From positions 639,232-703,231 of the forward strand of contig NW_019776013.1 in the NCBI RefSeq assembly GCF_001039355.2: a stretch of DNA of 64,000 bases. Reading direction: 5' to 3'. The translations under genes were made by a program, and so were the position numbers. This document shows, piece by piece, positions 30,103-44,890 of this stretch (position 1 is the stretch's first letter; each line of letters starts with the position of its first letter). The notes beneath the pieces are model-generated. The model saw only the letters and a program-made list of their open reading frames with translations. It searched no databases and was not told the DNA's origin. The stretch is from Lingula anatina. Its lineage: Eukaryota > Brachiopoda > Lingulata > Lingulida > Lingulidae.

Positions 30103-33100
30103 GTAAGATAACACCCGGCTCTTTTGTTGTCACACTGTTTACACCCCCCCTTAACCACCCTCTGACAAGCTCCATTGTTTTTTATGCTTATCCTATTTGT
30201 TATTATTGCATTTTTGTTGTGTCTCATCTGACTCTAAACATTCTTCGTCAGGCATCATTTAAAAGTTTCAGTTCAAATTATATGCTGACCTGCAAAGAAT
30301 GTACATTTTTCCTTTTCCCTGACTAAGATCTGTGTTGTGATAAAATTGCAGAAAGTTATTTGACACAAAATGTAATTTTAATACCGAAGGATGCTGTGTT
30401 ACTTCATGGTATGTTACAGTTTCCGTTTCCCCACTGTCCAATTAATGTTTTTTTTTGTCACATTGCATGTGTGTTACATTAATGTTTAATGTTGACAGTT
30501 TGATTGCCTTTTCCATGTTTTAAGAAGTTACTTGTATTGCAGATTATGTTTTGACACTTAATTATGTAGTCCTGCTCAGACAAGAACTTCCGTGGACCGG
30601 AAATTGATCAAACTTGTAACTTCAACCAACCAGCTTAATGTTTTCTGGTGTAAATTAGTCACCCTCTGAAAAGACCATAATGAGCTAAGTTGGTCTGATA
30701 CCTGGCCTAATTTAGTCCTTATCTGAACAAGTCCTGCTGACCCAAATTGGTCGGATACCTGGTCTATATTAGCCATTCTCTCAACAGACTTCGATACAAT
30801 TCAAGATAAGACTTTTCCTATTGGAGGAAAGTGCATGACCTGATAAAAAAGGGCAAGGAATCTTTGGGCACTGCATTCTTTTATCTAAGGTGTCTGGACC
30901 TATTAGAGATAATTCATGGTGAAGCATTGTTCTACTTTGAAACGTCCAGATGCTTTGCCAAAATATTTTGACCAGATATTCTTATAATTAGAATAATATG
31001 CTTTTATGTTCCAAGTTGTTGTAAGTTCAAGTTAGTTCTATAAAGATTGTGTCTTTAAGGACAACACTGGAACAATGTAGGTTTCTTTTTTAGGTATGTT
31101 TGAGTAAGAGTCAGGCGTAAAGTCTGAATTCATAATTTATTTGCCAAGAGCACCGTCAATGAAAGACCAATGTGTGCCACTGGAAGTACAGTTTAGTGAT
31201 TCTGTGGTCTTGAAAAATTTCATAAAATACGGTAATTATAAATGAAATTTGAAAAAAAAAATGAAAAAAATTTAACCACCAGTAATTTTTGTTGGTAAAA
31301 TATTTAATGATGATTCTGAAGTTTTGAAAAGTTGTCAACTTTGGTTGGAAAGTACATTCTGTGAGTAATTAAAAATGATAAAATATACAAAAAAGTTCAA
31401 TTTTAGAAAAAGTCATTTTTGAAAATGTCAAGGATTTACCATTTCCCTTATTGAATTAGGAAGTGATATTATGGTTCAATGGTTACTGTAAAGAACTACT
31501 GTGTTTGTGTTTTCCAGATCATTCATTGATGGATTTGTTCCTTCTTTCTTGTTTAAACAGCCTTGTTTTACATTTTCTTAAAGCTTAAGATTGCTAATTG
31601 TGTTTTGTATTATACAGTTCTTATAATATATTGCTCTAAGTGAAAAGTCACTGGGCTATGAAAAACCAAAGTGATTAAGTCATGAGAGACTGGAAACTTG
31701 TTGTGTAATGTTTTAAAACACAGGCATACAATCACTTTACAAATGTCTCTTTTCATTCAGATCCTTTAGGCCCTTCAACAAATAGCAAACAACAGTTCCT
31801 ATTGCAAGGGTAATTTTAAAATGTAATGAGTTAGACATTTATTCCTAGGACTGAAGTAGAACAGAAATTGTAATGTTTGCAGATCTGTGAAGTAGTCGCC
31901 ATTTAGGACAATGTATGGTCCTGTTGTGAAGTGAGGCAAGGAACATAAAAATCCACACAATATTACACTGTGAGTCTGGCAGAACATTAGTCCGTGACAT
32001 ACATTATACAGCCCACAGTCTGATAATCATTTCTCGGTTGCATTTTAATTCAAAACTGGCATGCTTGAAATTCCTCAAGTTGCCTTTGGTTGGAAAGTAT
32101 GTCCTGTACTTGTTCACTATTTATTTAGAGCACTCTTGTCTCATTCAAGTAATCAGGATCAGGTTTCTGGCACTCTTTACTGGGGTCTTTTTTGACTGCA
32201 GTTATGAATGAATGGCACATTATTAGGGTAAAGAAATTGAGGTTGCTGAAAGTGACACCTGGATTCACTTCACCTAATCGACCCCCTCCGTGAATAAAAC
32301 TGTCGAAAAAAAAGCCTATCAGATTAGAATTTAACCTCAGACTGAAAACATTTGCACGAAAGAGTTGTTTTTTCTCTTAAATTTTCTTATGTTACCTAAT
32401 TTGTCCCCACTTAGTCAAGTTTTCTTTATATTAACTACGAAATGTCTCTGACTCTTTTGATAATGCCAAGATGCAGTGTTAATGGTTTCTCCCGTAATCT
32501 AAAAGATCTAAAAGATAATAACCTGTAGTTACATTGGCTTAAGTTTTGTAAGGTATCTTTGGTAAATATTTTGTAGATGTCAGTGTTTATTGTTTTAAGT
32601 CTAAATAATGTTTGCACAAGAATAAGAAACACCCCTTCAATGTAAAAGACTTTGTATATCAAACAGATGGACAAACTAGGTATAAAAAGTGAATTATAAC
32701 TTCATTCAGGGTGTAATATGTTTAGAATTAGAACTCTGGAATCACCTGTAGCTTAAATGAGGACTTTGTTTCAAAGTGCAACTTTTTAAGAAGATGAATT
32801 TTGGAATTGCCTCTACCTATAGCAGATGGTTGAATGAAGACTTTGTCTTATAGTGAAAGATGATAGGCAGAAGACCTCTGGCCTTGCCTCCAAGTTGATT
32901 ACCTTGGCTTTATTGTCAATAGGACAGCAAGTGGTTATGTGGAGTTTGTGTAAAATAATGCCACAGATGCCTTATCTAAAGGCCAGTCTGCAGAAAGTGT
33001 TACAAAAAACCAAACATACATCTATTTTGATGTCCTATAAGATATGAATCGGATTACTTTTGCTCTTCCTGAAATAACATTTATTCTGTTCCCCTGTAGT

Positions 33101-36100
33101 TTCAGAAGCACTCTAGTATCTGCAGTCACATTGCAGATTTATTTATGAATGTAGTGGTACAGGTACATGGGACATGAAGTTAATGTGGATGGGAAAGGAA
33201 ATAACTTTTTAAAAGTTCAAACATAATTAAGATTATTTATAATTATGAAGATGTGGGTCATTGATTTTGCAAGAAAAAAAGAAATAATTGAAAAGATATT
33301 GTCGGTATTTCCTATTTTATACATATGTAGCTGACATAAGAAAATTATTCCATCAGATGTATGGAAAATAATAAAATGTGAATATTCAGAAGAAACTTTA
33401 ATATTTATTTGAACATTAGACCTTAGCTGCTAAAAATGTACCTACACTTCCAGTATTTCAGGAGAAACAATTTTAAAAATTGGCACTTTTTTTTTGTAGT
33501 TAAATAAACTGTCGGCGGTACATTTCTAGTAATACTCTTTCAAAGGCCAGTCCTTAAAGCAATTACCAAAGTTGATCTTCGTCTTTTAGTATTGCTAGGA
33601 TTCCTTGACAACGGTTAAGAGAGAAATTCAGCTTGGTAAATTCATTTCAAACCATTATAATCTGTGGTGCGACTGTGGCTTGGCCTGTTACTTGATGCAT
33701 TTCCGCTCAGACAGAAACCAGCAGGGACAAATGCAATTTCTGTAACATACAGTAATTCAGCACAGTTTAGTTTATGCAGCAAGAGGTAATAGAACCCATT
33801 ATGCCCACAGTTAAACAGTTGAAACTCGCGTAAACCGAACAAGTACACCATCCTTCAAATTGATTTGCATTTGTGCTGATGCTACAATTATGAATGAAAT
33901 AAGCATATAAGCAGCCTGTTGCTCTAAACTTGATTTGCGTTTGGACAATTTATTTGGGAATGATGATGCTTTTGTAGTATTTTCTTTGGAATGGTGCCTT
34001 TTTTAAACATAAAAAAGAAATTTATAGCAGCCTCCCATAATTCAGTCACACAGCTAGTGAAACACAATACATCACTCTGTCTGGAATGTGCACAGTAACA
34101 AGGGCAGGTAGAGTAAATGTAGTTTTTGGTAAGGTTTGGCCTATGGTAAAACTGGAACCTTATTCTCAAAGCTCTTGCTTGTTTATATATTCTTCAGCTC
34201 AAGCCCTCTGCTCTTCATTTAATGTTATATACTTGAAGTGCTGTTATAATATGCTTTTTAAATTTTGGAATTAGGCAGTGTTGCATGAAGTCTTATAGGA
34301 TACTTTCACATTTCTGGTCTCAGACCGAAGCAAAAAGACCAAATTCTTGACTACTGTAAGGCTAAATATTGTACCATGCATGTCTGTTATCAAGTCCTGT
34401 GGTGATACAAGTTTGGATGATTCTCAGTCCAAACCAGTCCAGTTTGAGCACGGTTCTTTCACCAGCTACTAGTATATAAGGCCATGGTTTGTCAAATGTC
34501 AGACACTTTCCATATTTAAATTAAATAATGTGAAAAGTCCCTTGTGTGTACACACTTGTGAGTGGGTTATCAGCTAGAACACCGAGTTGATGTTGACTTT
34601 AATGTGCCCTTTATTGAAATACATGGATGGCAACTGTGACCCGTTTAAAGATTAATAGGTGGCCAGTGCCAAATACCAGTCTGCTTTCCAGCATTCTTCA
34701 ACAAGTCTGAGGGAGTTTGTTGTGCACTTTTACTTAATACCACTTTCTCAATTAGCAAGTTATGTCATTTTGACATAGGTCTGCAATAGATAGATAGATA
34801 GATAGATAGATAGAAAGATAGAAAATATGGCAATTAATAAAAGTTTGAAATTCCTCTTAAAATTAAGTATTAGCAAAGAATATGCCAGTATACAATATAT
34901 CTGTCTCTTCATAAAAGTTTACAATTTTGAACTTTCCATCATGATAACATACACAGGGTCACCTGTCTCCAACCAAAAGCTCAAATCTGGAGCACCCTGA
35001 AATACAGTGATATTGTACTCAAATTATGCTGCTGTTATGATAATACTATATCTTATAGAGAGAGAGGTTGGTACTCAAGGAAATCTGTAAGTCCAAGCAC
35101 AGATTTGGTTCATTGAGTATATAATCAGGTCAATTTTATGATGCACAATGCCAGTGAGTTAATGAAGTCTATGAACTTAACAATATTTGAAGTATTAAGA
35201 AAGTATAGGAGAAGATCATTTGAGAGGGTTTTATTTAAAGATAAGCAACTAATATATGGATAGAAGCTCTAAGGCCGCATTCACAACCAATTTGAATTGC
35301 TTACTAAGAGATCCACAGATCAAATATGGCCCACCCACTTGAAAGATTGCTGCATTATCCCCTAATTGACACTGAATAGCTTGTTCTGAATGTGCCCTTA
35401 GTGGTCTGATAACTGCTGCTTCCTGCCTTATATAGGCATCGTTCACATGAAAAATCCAAATTCCAAAAATCCATTGGCGGTATCTAGTGATCACGGTCTG
35501 TGCCCTGAATATCCCGCGGCGTAATTAACTAGCAGCGCGAGCAAGTCATTTCCAAAGCTGTAATGAATTCTTGGCTGCGCATGCGTCCAGGTGTCAGAAT
35601 CTCCTCTGAGCGCAATCGAGATTTAATTATAGCTTTGGAAGTAACTCGCTTGCTCTGCTAGTTAATTACGCTGCGGGGTATTCAGGGCACAGACCGTGAT
35701 CACTAGATACCGCCAATGGAATTTTGGAATTTTGATTTTTTATGTGAACGATGCCTTAAGTACTAGAGTACGTATCCCCCATGCATGTGTCACTGTATAT
35801 ACCATGTGTCACTGACAGAAAAATTAGGAAAATAGTATTTGCTGAAAAATGAATAAAGGAAAAAGACGTTTTTTACTGAAACAATGTTGTCATTGTGGAG
35901 AGAAATCTGATTCAGTATTTTTCACCAGGTTCTCATGTGTCTTTAGAATTACATAGAACTATAGCATTAAGTAACAAAAGGTTTGTATGAATGAAAACTA
36001 GTGTATAAATCATGGAATGGAAAATTTTTGTCAAGTCATTTAATTATTACATAGTGGAACCAATATTTATTAGTTAGAATTGTTCAAGGATTGTCAGGCA

Positions 36101-39100
36101 TGCATGTTTATGTGGAAATTCGCAGATGGTTACTCAGGTTGTTTTTGGTCTAGAAGTTTCTGGAAGTTCATTTGCATTGGATGCTGGGATTTTGATCACC
36201 CTTTCTTAAAGCTCAGTGTTGGACTAATAGGCGAAACATTCTTTTTTGAATGGGTTGCCCATTATCTAGCCATGTACCGTGTCATATACAATGTATTAGG
36301 ACCCCTAGACATGTATAATTTTGATCTGTGCACATGGAATTGGTTTTACAAAAGGCCGGTTCCATGCTTGTTCTCCTTGCTGCTGTTTAATGAAAAGAGG
36401 TTTGTGGCACATGTACGAAATAAATTGCAGCAAGTTTAACATTTAAGCCTAGTTGCCACGGCAGCAAAATTAGATTGTCTGCTTGTCTCACCGACAATTT
36501 CTACCATATTGCACTGAGAAGCTGTGGCTGTGCAATTTGGCTTCAGGCATGTAAAAAAAGCACTCAAAACTCTGTTTTAATGGTCTTATTTTAGAGCATG
36601 TTGAGATAATATCTTAATTAAAACAGATCTCCTAAAGCAGTTGAAAATTAGAAAAAAAGGGTTTGTTCTTTCAAAGAAGCTTAAGGTAACTCTGGCCTAC
36701 TAGGTCATCATTTGCCCTTTGAAAAGTTTTTTATTGTTTTCCTAGAGCTCTGACCATTTGTAGATAATCAATACTCAGGTGTGCAGTCTCCTCTAGTGTA
36801 GCTTCATGTTTGATCAGTAAATACTTTTCAGTTCAAAATATCTGGTCATTTTGCCCACATTCAATTAGTTTTTGTAGACTTAGAAAAATCCAGATCTCCT
36901 TTACCTTTCATTCTTTCTCTCCATCCAACAGACCTATATTGAGGGTTGAAAAGGAGGGAATGGGGCTTCAGAGGATCAGGATATAATGAGATAGAGATTA
37001 GACCTATAATTGTACCAGGAAAATGTTATCTAAAGATTGTTTAGCTGCATAAATGAATTAAGAAATCATCTTGGAAGTCCATCTTGTACATGTAACAGTG
37101 GGAGATTTGGTTCTTAGTCATTTGATAGTGGCTAGACACTTGAAGTTAGGTTCAGACCAGTGTAGGTGTAGATTAAATGATAAAGTCATTAACCACAAAT
37201 GAAATAGTCTTTAACCCAACAGCCACAGTAGATGTAGACTCCACCGCCTCCTCTTCCTGTCTAGCAGCTGCTCTATAATTTAGTGCATCTTAATCAATCA
37301 TATTTTGTGACGGTGTTGGTTTCAGACAATTTAATTCAAATATATGTTCATTGAGTGTTAACAGGTACATGTATTTTATCATTCAGTCACCAATAATTGC
37401 ACATAGTCATACATATGTCATACATGTATTGGTATGCAATTAAAATTGAATAAAATTGAAATAAAATTTAATAGATTGATAGATTTATTTACTCATGTTC
37501 TACATCCAAGGTCCTTTTCACATGGATTGGTATATATATATTACTGGACCAATTCAGTTTAAGAGGTCTAATGTTACAGAGGCACTTTCGTCACAGGGGA
37601 TTTTTTCCCTTCATTTTACAAGTTCTCCACAAGTTCCCACCCTGCTGTTTGCTGTTCAACTTAATTAATTTATTATCCATGTCAAGAGCTTGAAGGGGAG
37701 GAGAGGGGGTTGGCCTGTTTAGCTAGGTGACTCTCTTTGGTGATTATGGCTGGCTATTAAGCTGTCAATATCTCACAGTGGACCAGTCCAGTTAAATGTA
37801 ACCCTTGATGCATGGAGGGCCTTGTTCAGGTTCTTGGTGACACTCGGCACTCTCAGTTTTGAGGACAATGCAGGGTGATCAACATGAAGTACATTTGTAT
37901 ATGTGAAAGTTATTTGATTTTGAGTTTCATTTTTGTATCGAAACTCTATTAATTAACTTCACTGTGGTCCACTGTTGTAATTCTCACTTAGTTGCTTGTA
38001 TATGGGTTTCTGAATATATATATTTATTGTATACATATCAAACCATGTTGATCTTAAAAGCTGAAACTTAAAAAAAGATTGATAAAATTGGCCAAAAGTT
38101 ATAATACCATTTGTGTGCAAACACCCTCCCTTGTCTACAAACTGTCATTTTCAAAACTTTTTAAACAGATACTGTTTTATGCTCTTGGTGAATGTAGAAG
38201 TTTTGTTTTCCAGAAGGTTCGTAGACACAATACACATGGCTGTGCTAAGGCTGTCTAGCAGCCCTTCATTGTTGGAAGATTACAAGGTTTAATTCCGTTA
38301 AGTAAAGATATTTCCTGATTCCTGGCCTTTCTTCACCCGAGTTTGAACTGGATTTGGGCTTGAGTGAACAAGGAGACTTGTAGGGTTTCAGAGGCAGGAT
38401 TTCCTACATAATGTGAGGTGATTAGTTAGAAGTTTTTATTTAGGTGCCATTGTAGGGAAATATCATTGTGTCCATGTGTTAACACTTTTGCGCTGTTGTG
38501 TATATAATGGTTCTAGGTATTCAGATCTTGTAAAACATTATCATTTTTTCAAAAAATTTCCTGCAAGTGTCAGAAATAAAATTAATTTTCACTGACTTGA
38601 AATGTCCAAGCTTGGGTCAAGTGCAAACCGCATTTAGGGTTACTTCTTTTTTCTCACTGACAAAAAAAACTACATGTTGATAAAAGAAATGAAACAAGTA
38701 AAGTAAGTAAAGAAAAGCAGAAATGTCTGAAAACATGGATCAGGTCTTGCACTGGATCTGTGCAAAGCACCCATGTGAGGGCCAGTTGATACTTGAAGTG
38801 TTTGGATAGGGTGACCTGCCTTCAGCCAAGGGCCAATTACCAACCTTCCTGCTGAGAATGGGACTGTGTTCACTTGGTTTTGAGTCTACAGGGAAAAGCT
38901 GGGGTTACTTTCTTACAAAATTGGCAACATTCAGTCGCTCCACATGAAATTGCATCTTGGGAACTTGAAGAATTTCCGGACTATTCTGCTCAGCCCTATT
39001 TGAGGTGGTGCGTATTTACGTCTGCCTGAGTGATATTATTTTAGCAAATGAAGGAACACTTTTTTTTCAATTGGATCTATATAAGCTGTTATTCTTATCA

Positions 39101-42100
39101 AAAGTTTAAAGGTGCATGATGAAGAGCTGAATAAAAGCAAGGTCAGGGGGTCTAAGCACAGTGTGGGCAATTTGGTTCCTAAAATGTTCCATTAAAAAAA
39201 AATGACTCCCAAGTTTGGTGTTTTATGTGCAACCACATTCTATGTATTGATTTATATGGACAAATTTACAGTAAGGGCATTAAATTCAAGTTCCGTTCTG
39301 GTCAGTAATTGGTGCAGATCAACTACCCTCAGGAGCTAGTTTCACAAGATAATTTCAGATCGCAATTTGGTCTAAACTTTAAGACCCAAATTTTTGTCTA
39401 TGATAAACCATGATAAATCAGCACCAGTTCACCTAAATGATATATTGTGCTTGTTTTATATATATATATATATATAAAAAAAGAAAATAGCTAATGTTTT
39501 AAACCCTTACTCAGGATTTGTGTTGAAATGGGCAAATAATTCAGTGTGAAAGTTGAGACACACATTCTCAGGTTGTTTAATGAAATAGGGCCCTGGTTAG
39601 AAATGCAAGGAGGGCACAGGAAAGGCCAGAAGAGGGCGGGTGTTACACATATCCGCATTGCAATACTAGAGAATCTGACAACAAAATAGCCAGATTATTG
39701 AGTAAGAGAGTCACCTAATCAGAGCCCCTCTGTTTGGTACAGTATTCAGTTGAAGTTATATGTTGATGGTTTGCATCTTCTTTAAGAAAATTATTGGGTG
39801 AATTACATTACAAAATCACTTCTGGTTCAAATGACATTCCAAATACATGGTTCTGTGATATAGATTTGCTTTAGTCTTGCACTGTTGGGTGAGTGAATGA
39901 AATTTCCTCCTGCATAGTGAAGATGGACAAGAGTAGCTTGTCACAAAGGATAAGTATTTGCCAGTGAACAGCATCTGTTGACGCAGATTTTAAAAATTGG
40001 ATGAAAAGTTTTCAAAGCTACATATTTTTCCATGTGAACAATGAGCATTACAGATGGAGGGATATTTTGGCCAGTGAACATTTTAGCTTTGATTTCATTT
40101 TAACGAAAAACTTGAGAAGAGGCAAGCAGGAAAGTGGTTTCTTAGTTTTGAAACAGAATGCACATAACAGCTGTGAGCCTTATTGGTTGTTTTTAACTGA
40201 GACTATAATAAATTGAAAGTTAATTATTGTTTTTCATACCTTTCATGTTTCATGTTTCTTTTGTAGTAGAATTTTTTCCTCTCACATTTGCAATGACCAA
40301 GTGCAATTTAAATTGGATTGAGTTGTAAACTTCTAAATAGAGATTGAAAAGGTCTCAAAGAAGAAAATTCAAAGGGGTTTCTGAGGAAAAAAAGCAAAAT
40401 TCCCATGGTGTCCTTTGTTTGAAAAGTGGATGGAAAGCATAGTTTACATGCTGATGTTACATGTGAATACACATTAAGCACAGTATTTGTGATTTTTAAA
40501 TCTGCCCTCTAAAATATTAGGTGGGCAAACTTGATTAGTTGTCAAATGCCACATATCTTTGGCCCAGTCAAGGATTAAGTCAAGAACGGGCGTGGGCTTT
40601 AAAAATACAGCTTGCAGCTTGTGTCTCGTTTATATATAGAACCCATAAAAAACAGAAAACATTTATTGTAGCACTTACACTGCTTCTTTATAACATTCCA
40701 GTACAATGAACTTTCAGCAGTTTTTTTGTTCACTCTCTGCATTCTAATGCTTGTCCTGATCAATGTGTCTGGTGGATTTGGTGTCTGGGAATCCTTTTTT
40801 TTTAAGTATATAAAAACATCCAGTTGTCTTAATTGCATGTTTTTCAGATAAAATAGATGGAAAAATCTTTGGATATAGTTCTATGTTACTTATAGAATGA
40901 TGTCAATTGAATTATCTTTAGTGCAAATTTATATTAACTTTACTTAATAATTACAAAAAATGCACTTAAGTTATAGAATTAGCTGCAGGTACTTTTTATG
41001 TCTTCTTGCATTTATCTTGCTCTAAGTTTTACCAAATGTCATTGGACTCGATTACTTTGTTCAGGAGAGTAGATTAAGTGGGCGTAGCCAGTTGGTCAAT
41101 TTGGAACTTGTATAGTCAGCTGTTACTTGAGGCTGTTTTTTTTCTCTTTGGACTTCCTGTCAGATTACCTTAGAAAGGCCGAGAGTAATACAGATCTTTA
41201 CAAGAGGATATCTAAGATCAAACTGACACATCCTCCCCTTCCCTCCCCCAGTCATTCCTCTCTCTTTAATTGAAATACTGGGAACAAGCTCTCCCAGCCA
41301 ATGGTGGGTCAATAGTGACCAGCCGATTTGGCAAACTTGAAAGTTGCAAAATTTCTGATTTTGGCTTTTGATCAAAAGGATGGTTACTTAGAATCCAGGT
41401 TAACAAAATAAACAAGAACGTAGCTGTCTTATTTATGTGTTGTGTAGTGCAAACACATTGGCCTTTTTCTGATTCTGGGTCAAAACCCTGTGGATAGGTG
41501 GAAGATGGTGTGTAGAAACTTGTCTTGCGAAAATACGAGGGGATTTGATCGGAGTGTTCTTTGTACTACCTGCTGCATATTTTGGATGGTTACTTTGTCA
41601 TTACAAGGATGAAATTCTGCCACAGGACTTTTTCTTGATTTAATTGCCAGCTTTATTTGTATAGCAGTAACTGGAGCAAGTTCTCAAAAATCTTTTGAAC
41701 ATTGTTATGTGTCATGTTCTCACAACCTTTTCATACTTAGCTGAGTAATTTGGTGTGAAAACTCAGTCAGTCTTCTCATCACTGTGATCTGATATGGCAA
41801 TTAAAGTGAACTGTTATTTTAATTGGTACATTCAAACAGGAACTGAATTAAACTAAGGTTATTTCACCACATTTGAGTGTTTTTGTAAATTGTTGATCAT
41901 GAAAAAAATGTGCAAGCGCACAAAATGAAAGGAGTCATGTTAAAAAATAAAAGTGACATTGATGTGAAGATTGAAAAGTGCAAATATGCAGGAAGTATTA
42001 AATTTACCCATAAAATACTTCTTAGTAGTATTTAAATTTTGAACGCAAATAACATAAGATCAAAGAACATATCTTAAAAAAGCTGACCAATTGCATGAAC

Positions 42101-44818
42101 AGAACACTTTGAAACTGCCAGTGTTCATTGTCACATGGTTATTTGACATCCCTGGAACAGTTTGTCTAATTTATCAGATATTAGGAAAAAAAAAAAAAAA
42201 AACTATGGATTTTGTATCAATGCATTTTTATATAACCCTTATTCTGGTAATGCCCTTTTTTTCCATACATGTTAGGTTAAACATGATATATTTCATCAGT
42301 TTGCATATCTCTTGTAAACCATATTTTAGTAGTTTAGTTAAGTAAGTTTTAAGAAACATTGGTTGACTTGATTTATGTTTTGACATAGTAGAAATACTTG
42401 AAATTTAGGTGGTGGAATACTCCACTGTCTAAAAAAAATTCATGAAAACTCAGCTGAGGCAAAGTTGTTAAATCAAGTGTTACAACTCTTGAGAAACAAC
42501 AGGCTCTGAGTAAAATAAACTTTGTTACAATTCATTGATAAGTGTTCCAACATGATGTGGGGTCCGTAAGGGTGATTTTATGCTAGATGTGGTGTTTAAG
42601 CAGATGGAAAGGGCATTTTTTTAGGGCAAGGAAAATCAAAAACAAAGAAATTGGGAATTTGGACTGTTTAATGAAGTGCAGGGTGTTTTAGCATGGGCAG
42701 AGTTACTAACAGTGGCACGGTGGTTGAAGTATGGTGTCACGCCAGGTCGGGTCAGGTCACCCTTTCATAAAACATATACATAAGAAAGGTGGCACAGAGC
42801 CTCCACTTGCCTTCCTTACATGGTTTATGGGGATTTTTTCCAAAGATAATTTTTAGTTTAAGACTAAGTTTAATGGATTATGGAAGTAAAGGGCTAGTGA
42901 TTAATGTTAATCCCACGGAGAAGAGGTCGCACTAAACTATACATTATATCGCTGCACAATTTTGATGGAGCTGGAACATTTGAAAGATTACAAATGACGC
43001 AGCAGGAACACCATTGGTATGGCCAATACGGAGATTGCATAGCAATAATGGAAAATAATTATGTCGTTTGATAAACGAGTGTGAAGATTGATGAAATATG
43101 CATTACACAGTTAACTTCTTTTGGAAAAACAAATAAGTCAAAGTATGAGAAAAAGTAAAGGCAAGTGTCACCTACACAACAGTATGGCCCTGTATTGCTC
43201 ATACATTAAGAAACCCTGTAGGAAACTTGTGTAATGAATAATTTTTCTACACTTTCCAACCCTTTTGTGATTTATTGCTTTTTTGTCATACAAGATGACT
43301 TCAAGCATTGTACGTCGTAACTGTTTATGTTGTAGTTGGTGACTTGGTGTTTAGGGGTGTATAAGGAAAAAAAAAACCTAAGTACATTAATTAATGTCCA
43401 TGTTACATTTAGAGCATATGGATATTTGTGTGGAATGAGTGTTTTTGTCCTCACAAGATTTAGAGTAAAAACAAACAGTCATTTTTAAATGTTTGAAAAC
43501 ATTATCTGTTGAAGTTAAAGATGTAAATCTTTTATGGTTAATTAAGGTAACTGTGTAAAGAGACCAGACTTAGGTGTCAATTCTATTCATGTACTGGATT
43601 GTGTGATTCTGTTATAAGTAATATGATATTACAACAGAGCTAGACATGAGGAAAACTATATTGTGAGGCATCCTGTGTAGTCTGGTTTAGGCCTGTTTTT
43701 TGAAACAAGATTGTAAGATGTGCTGTTGATCAGTAGCGAAAGGATGTTTATAATTGCAACCAGGCATGCATATGATGGTGATGTTATAATTAGCAGCATG
43801 GTGTTGTTTGAGATTGGTGGTGTTACATCATGCGGACAACTACCAAAGAGAAAAGATCACAGAGACACCTAACCTTGTCTAGTAAACTAAAGGTATACTG
43901 TAATAGGTTTACGTCTTCCAGATTCTGAAAACAACATTAGGAGAAGAATTTCGTCAGCTGTGTTTTGCCCTAAGAATAAAGAGGTGTTTTTTCTTCAGTC
44001 AACCGCTGACATTGAAAATGTTGTTTACCTTCAATGTTTTGTTGTCTGTCTAGAACATCTTCTGTAGGGTGCAATCCAGGTGCATAACTTCAACCAGGAG
44101 ATACACTTGCCCCCAATTTTTAGCTGTTGATTGATTAAAAATTATTGCTATTTTCAATTGGAATTGTAAGGTGTATGTATACCATTTAACGTACTGCTTC
44201 CCTCTAATTTCTTGAAATCTTTTAGCCTTCCTTGAAAGTTGCCTGCATTGGTCTGTAACAGGTCTTACAGATTTGAAGATATGCATTGATCTTAGACAAA
44301 TGATCATAAGAATTGACAACAGCAAAGAAATTAAGAGTACATGGAATCTGGATATCTATATATTATTATCACCTATGTAGAAAAAGTGCCAACTTTTTTT
44401 TATAATATAAAGTCCTATGTTGTATAGAATGTGGATTGGTCCTTAAGAAATAAAAAGGATATGAGAACTGGAAATTATTTTTCAGTAAAGCAACAAAGAT
44501 TGTGTTGCCTCCAAGGGTGTGAAATCAGTTTTGTATGTAATGTTATGTACACATGAACATGAGAGAACTGATATAACCAAAGGTCTTTGAGAAAGAAAAA
44601 TAACATTAACAAAGGATATGTTGCACTGGATTCTTGCCATACAAAAAATTGCCGATTATGATTATGTTACCATGTGGCAGCTCCACAAAATACAGGCTTC
44701 AAGTTAAAATACAGAATATTGTCATGTTTCATGCTTGATTTATTTTAGAATAATTTAATATAAAATGAGTTACTCAGCCACAACTGTACACATGCATGCA
44801 CACAAACACACTCACTCA

Positions 44819-44890
<72 letters not shown>

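Noticed and set aside
36080-36439. 119-codon plus-strand ORF in collagen intron 1
   Set aside because: Rich in Phe, Trp and Cys, typical of chance ORFs in AT-rich DNA. No family recognised.
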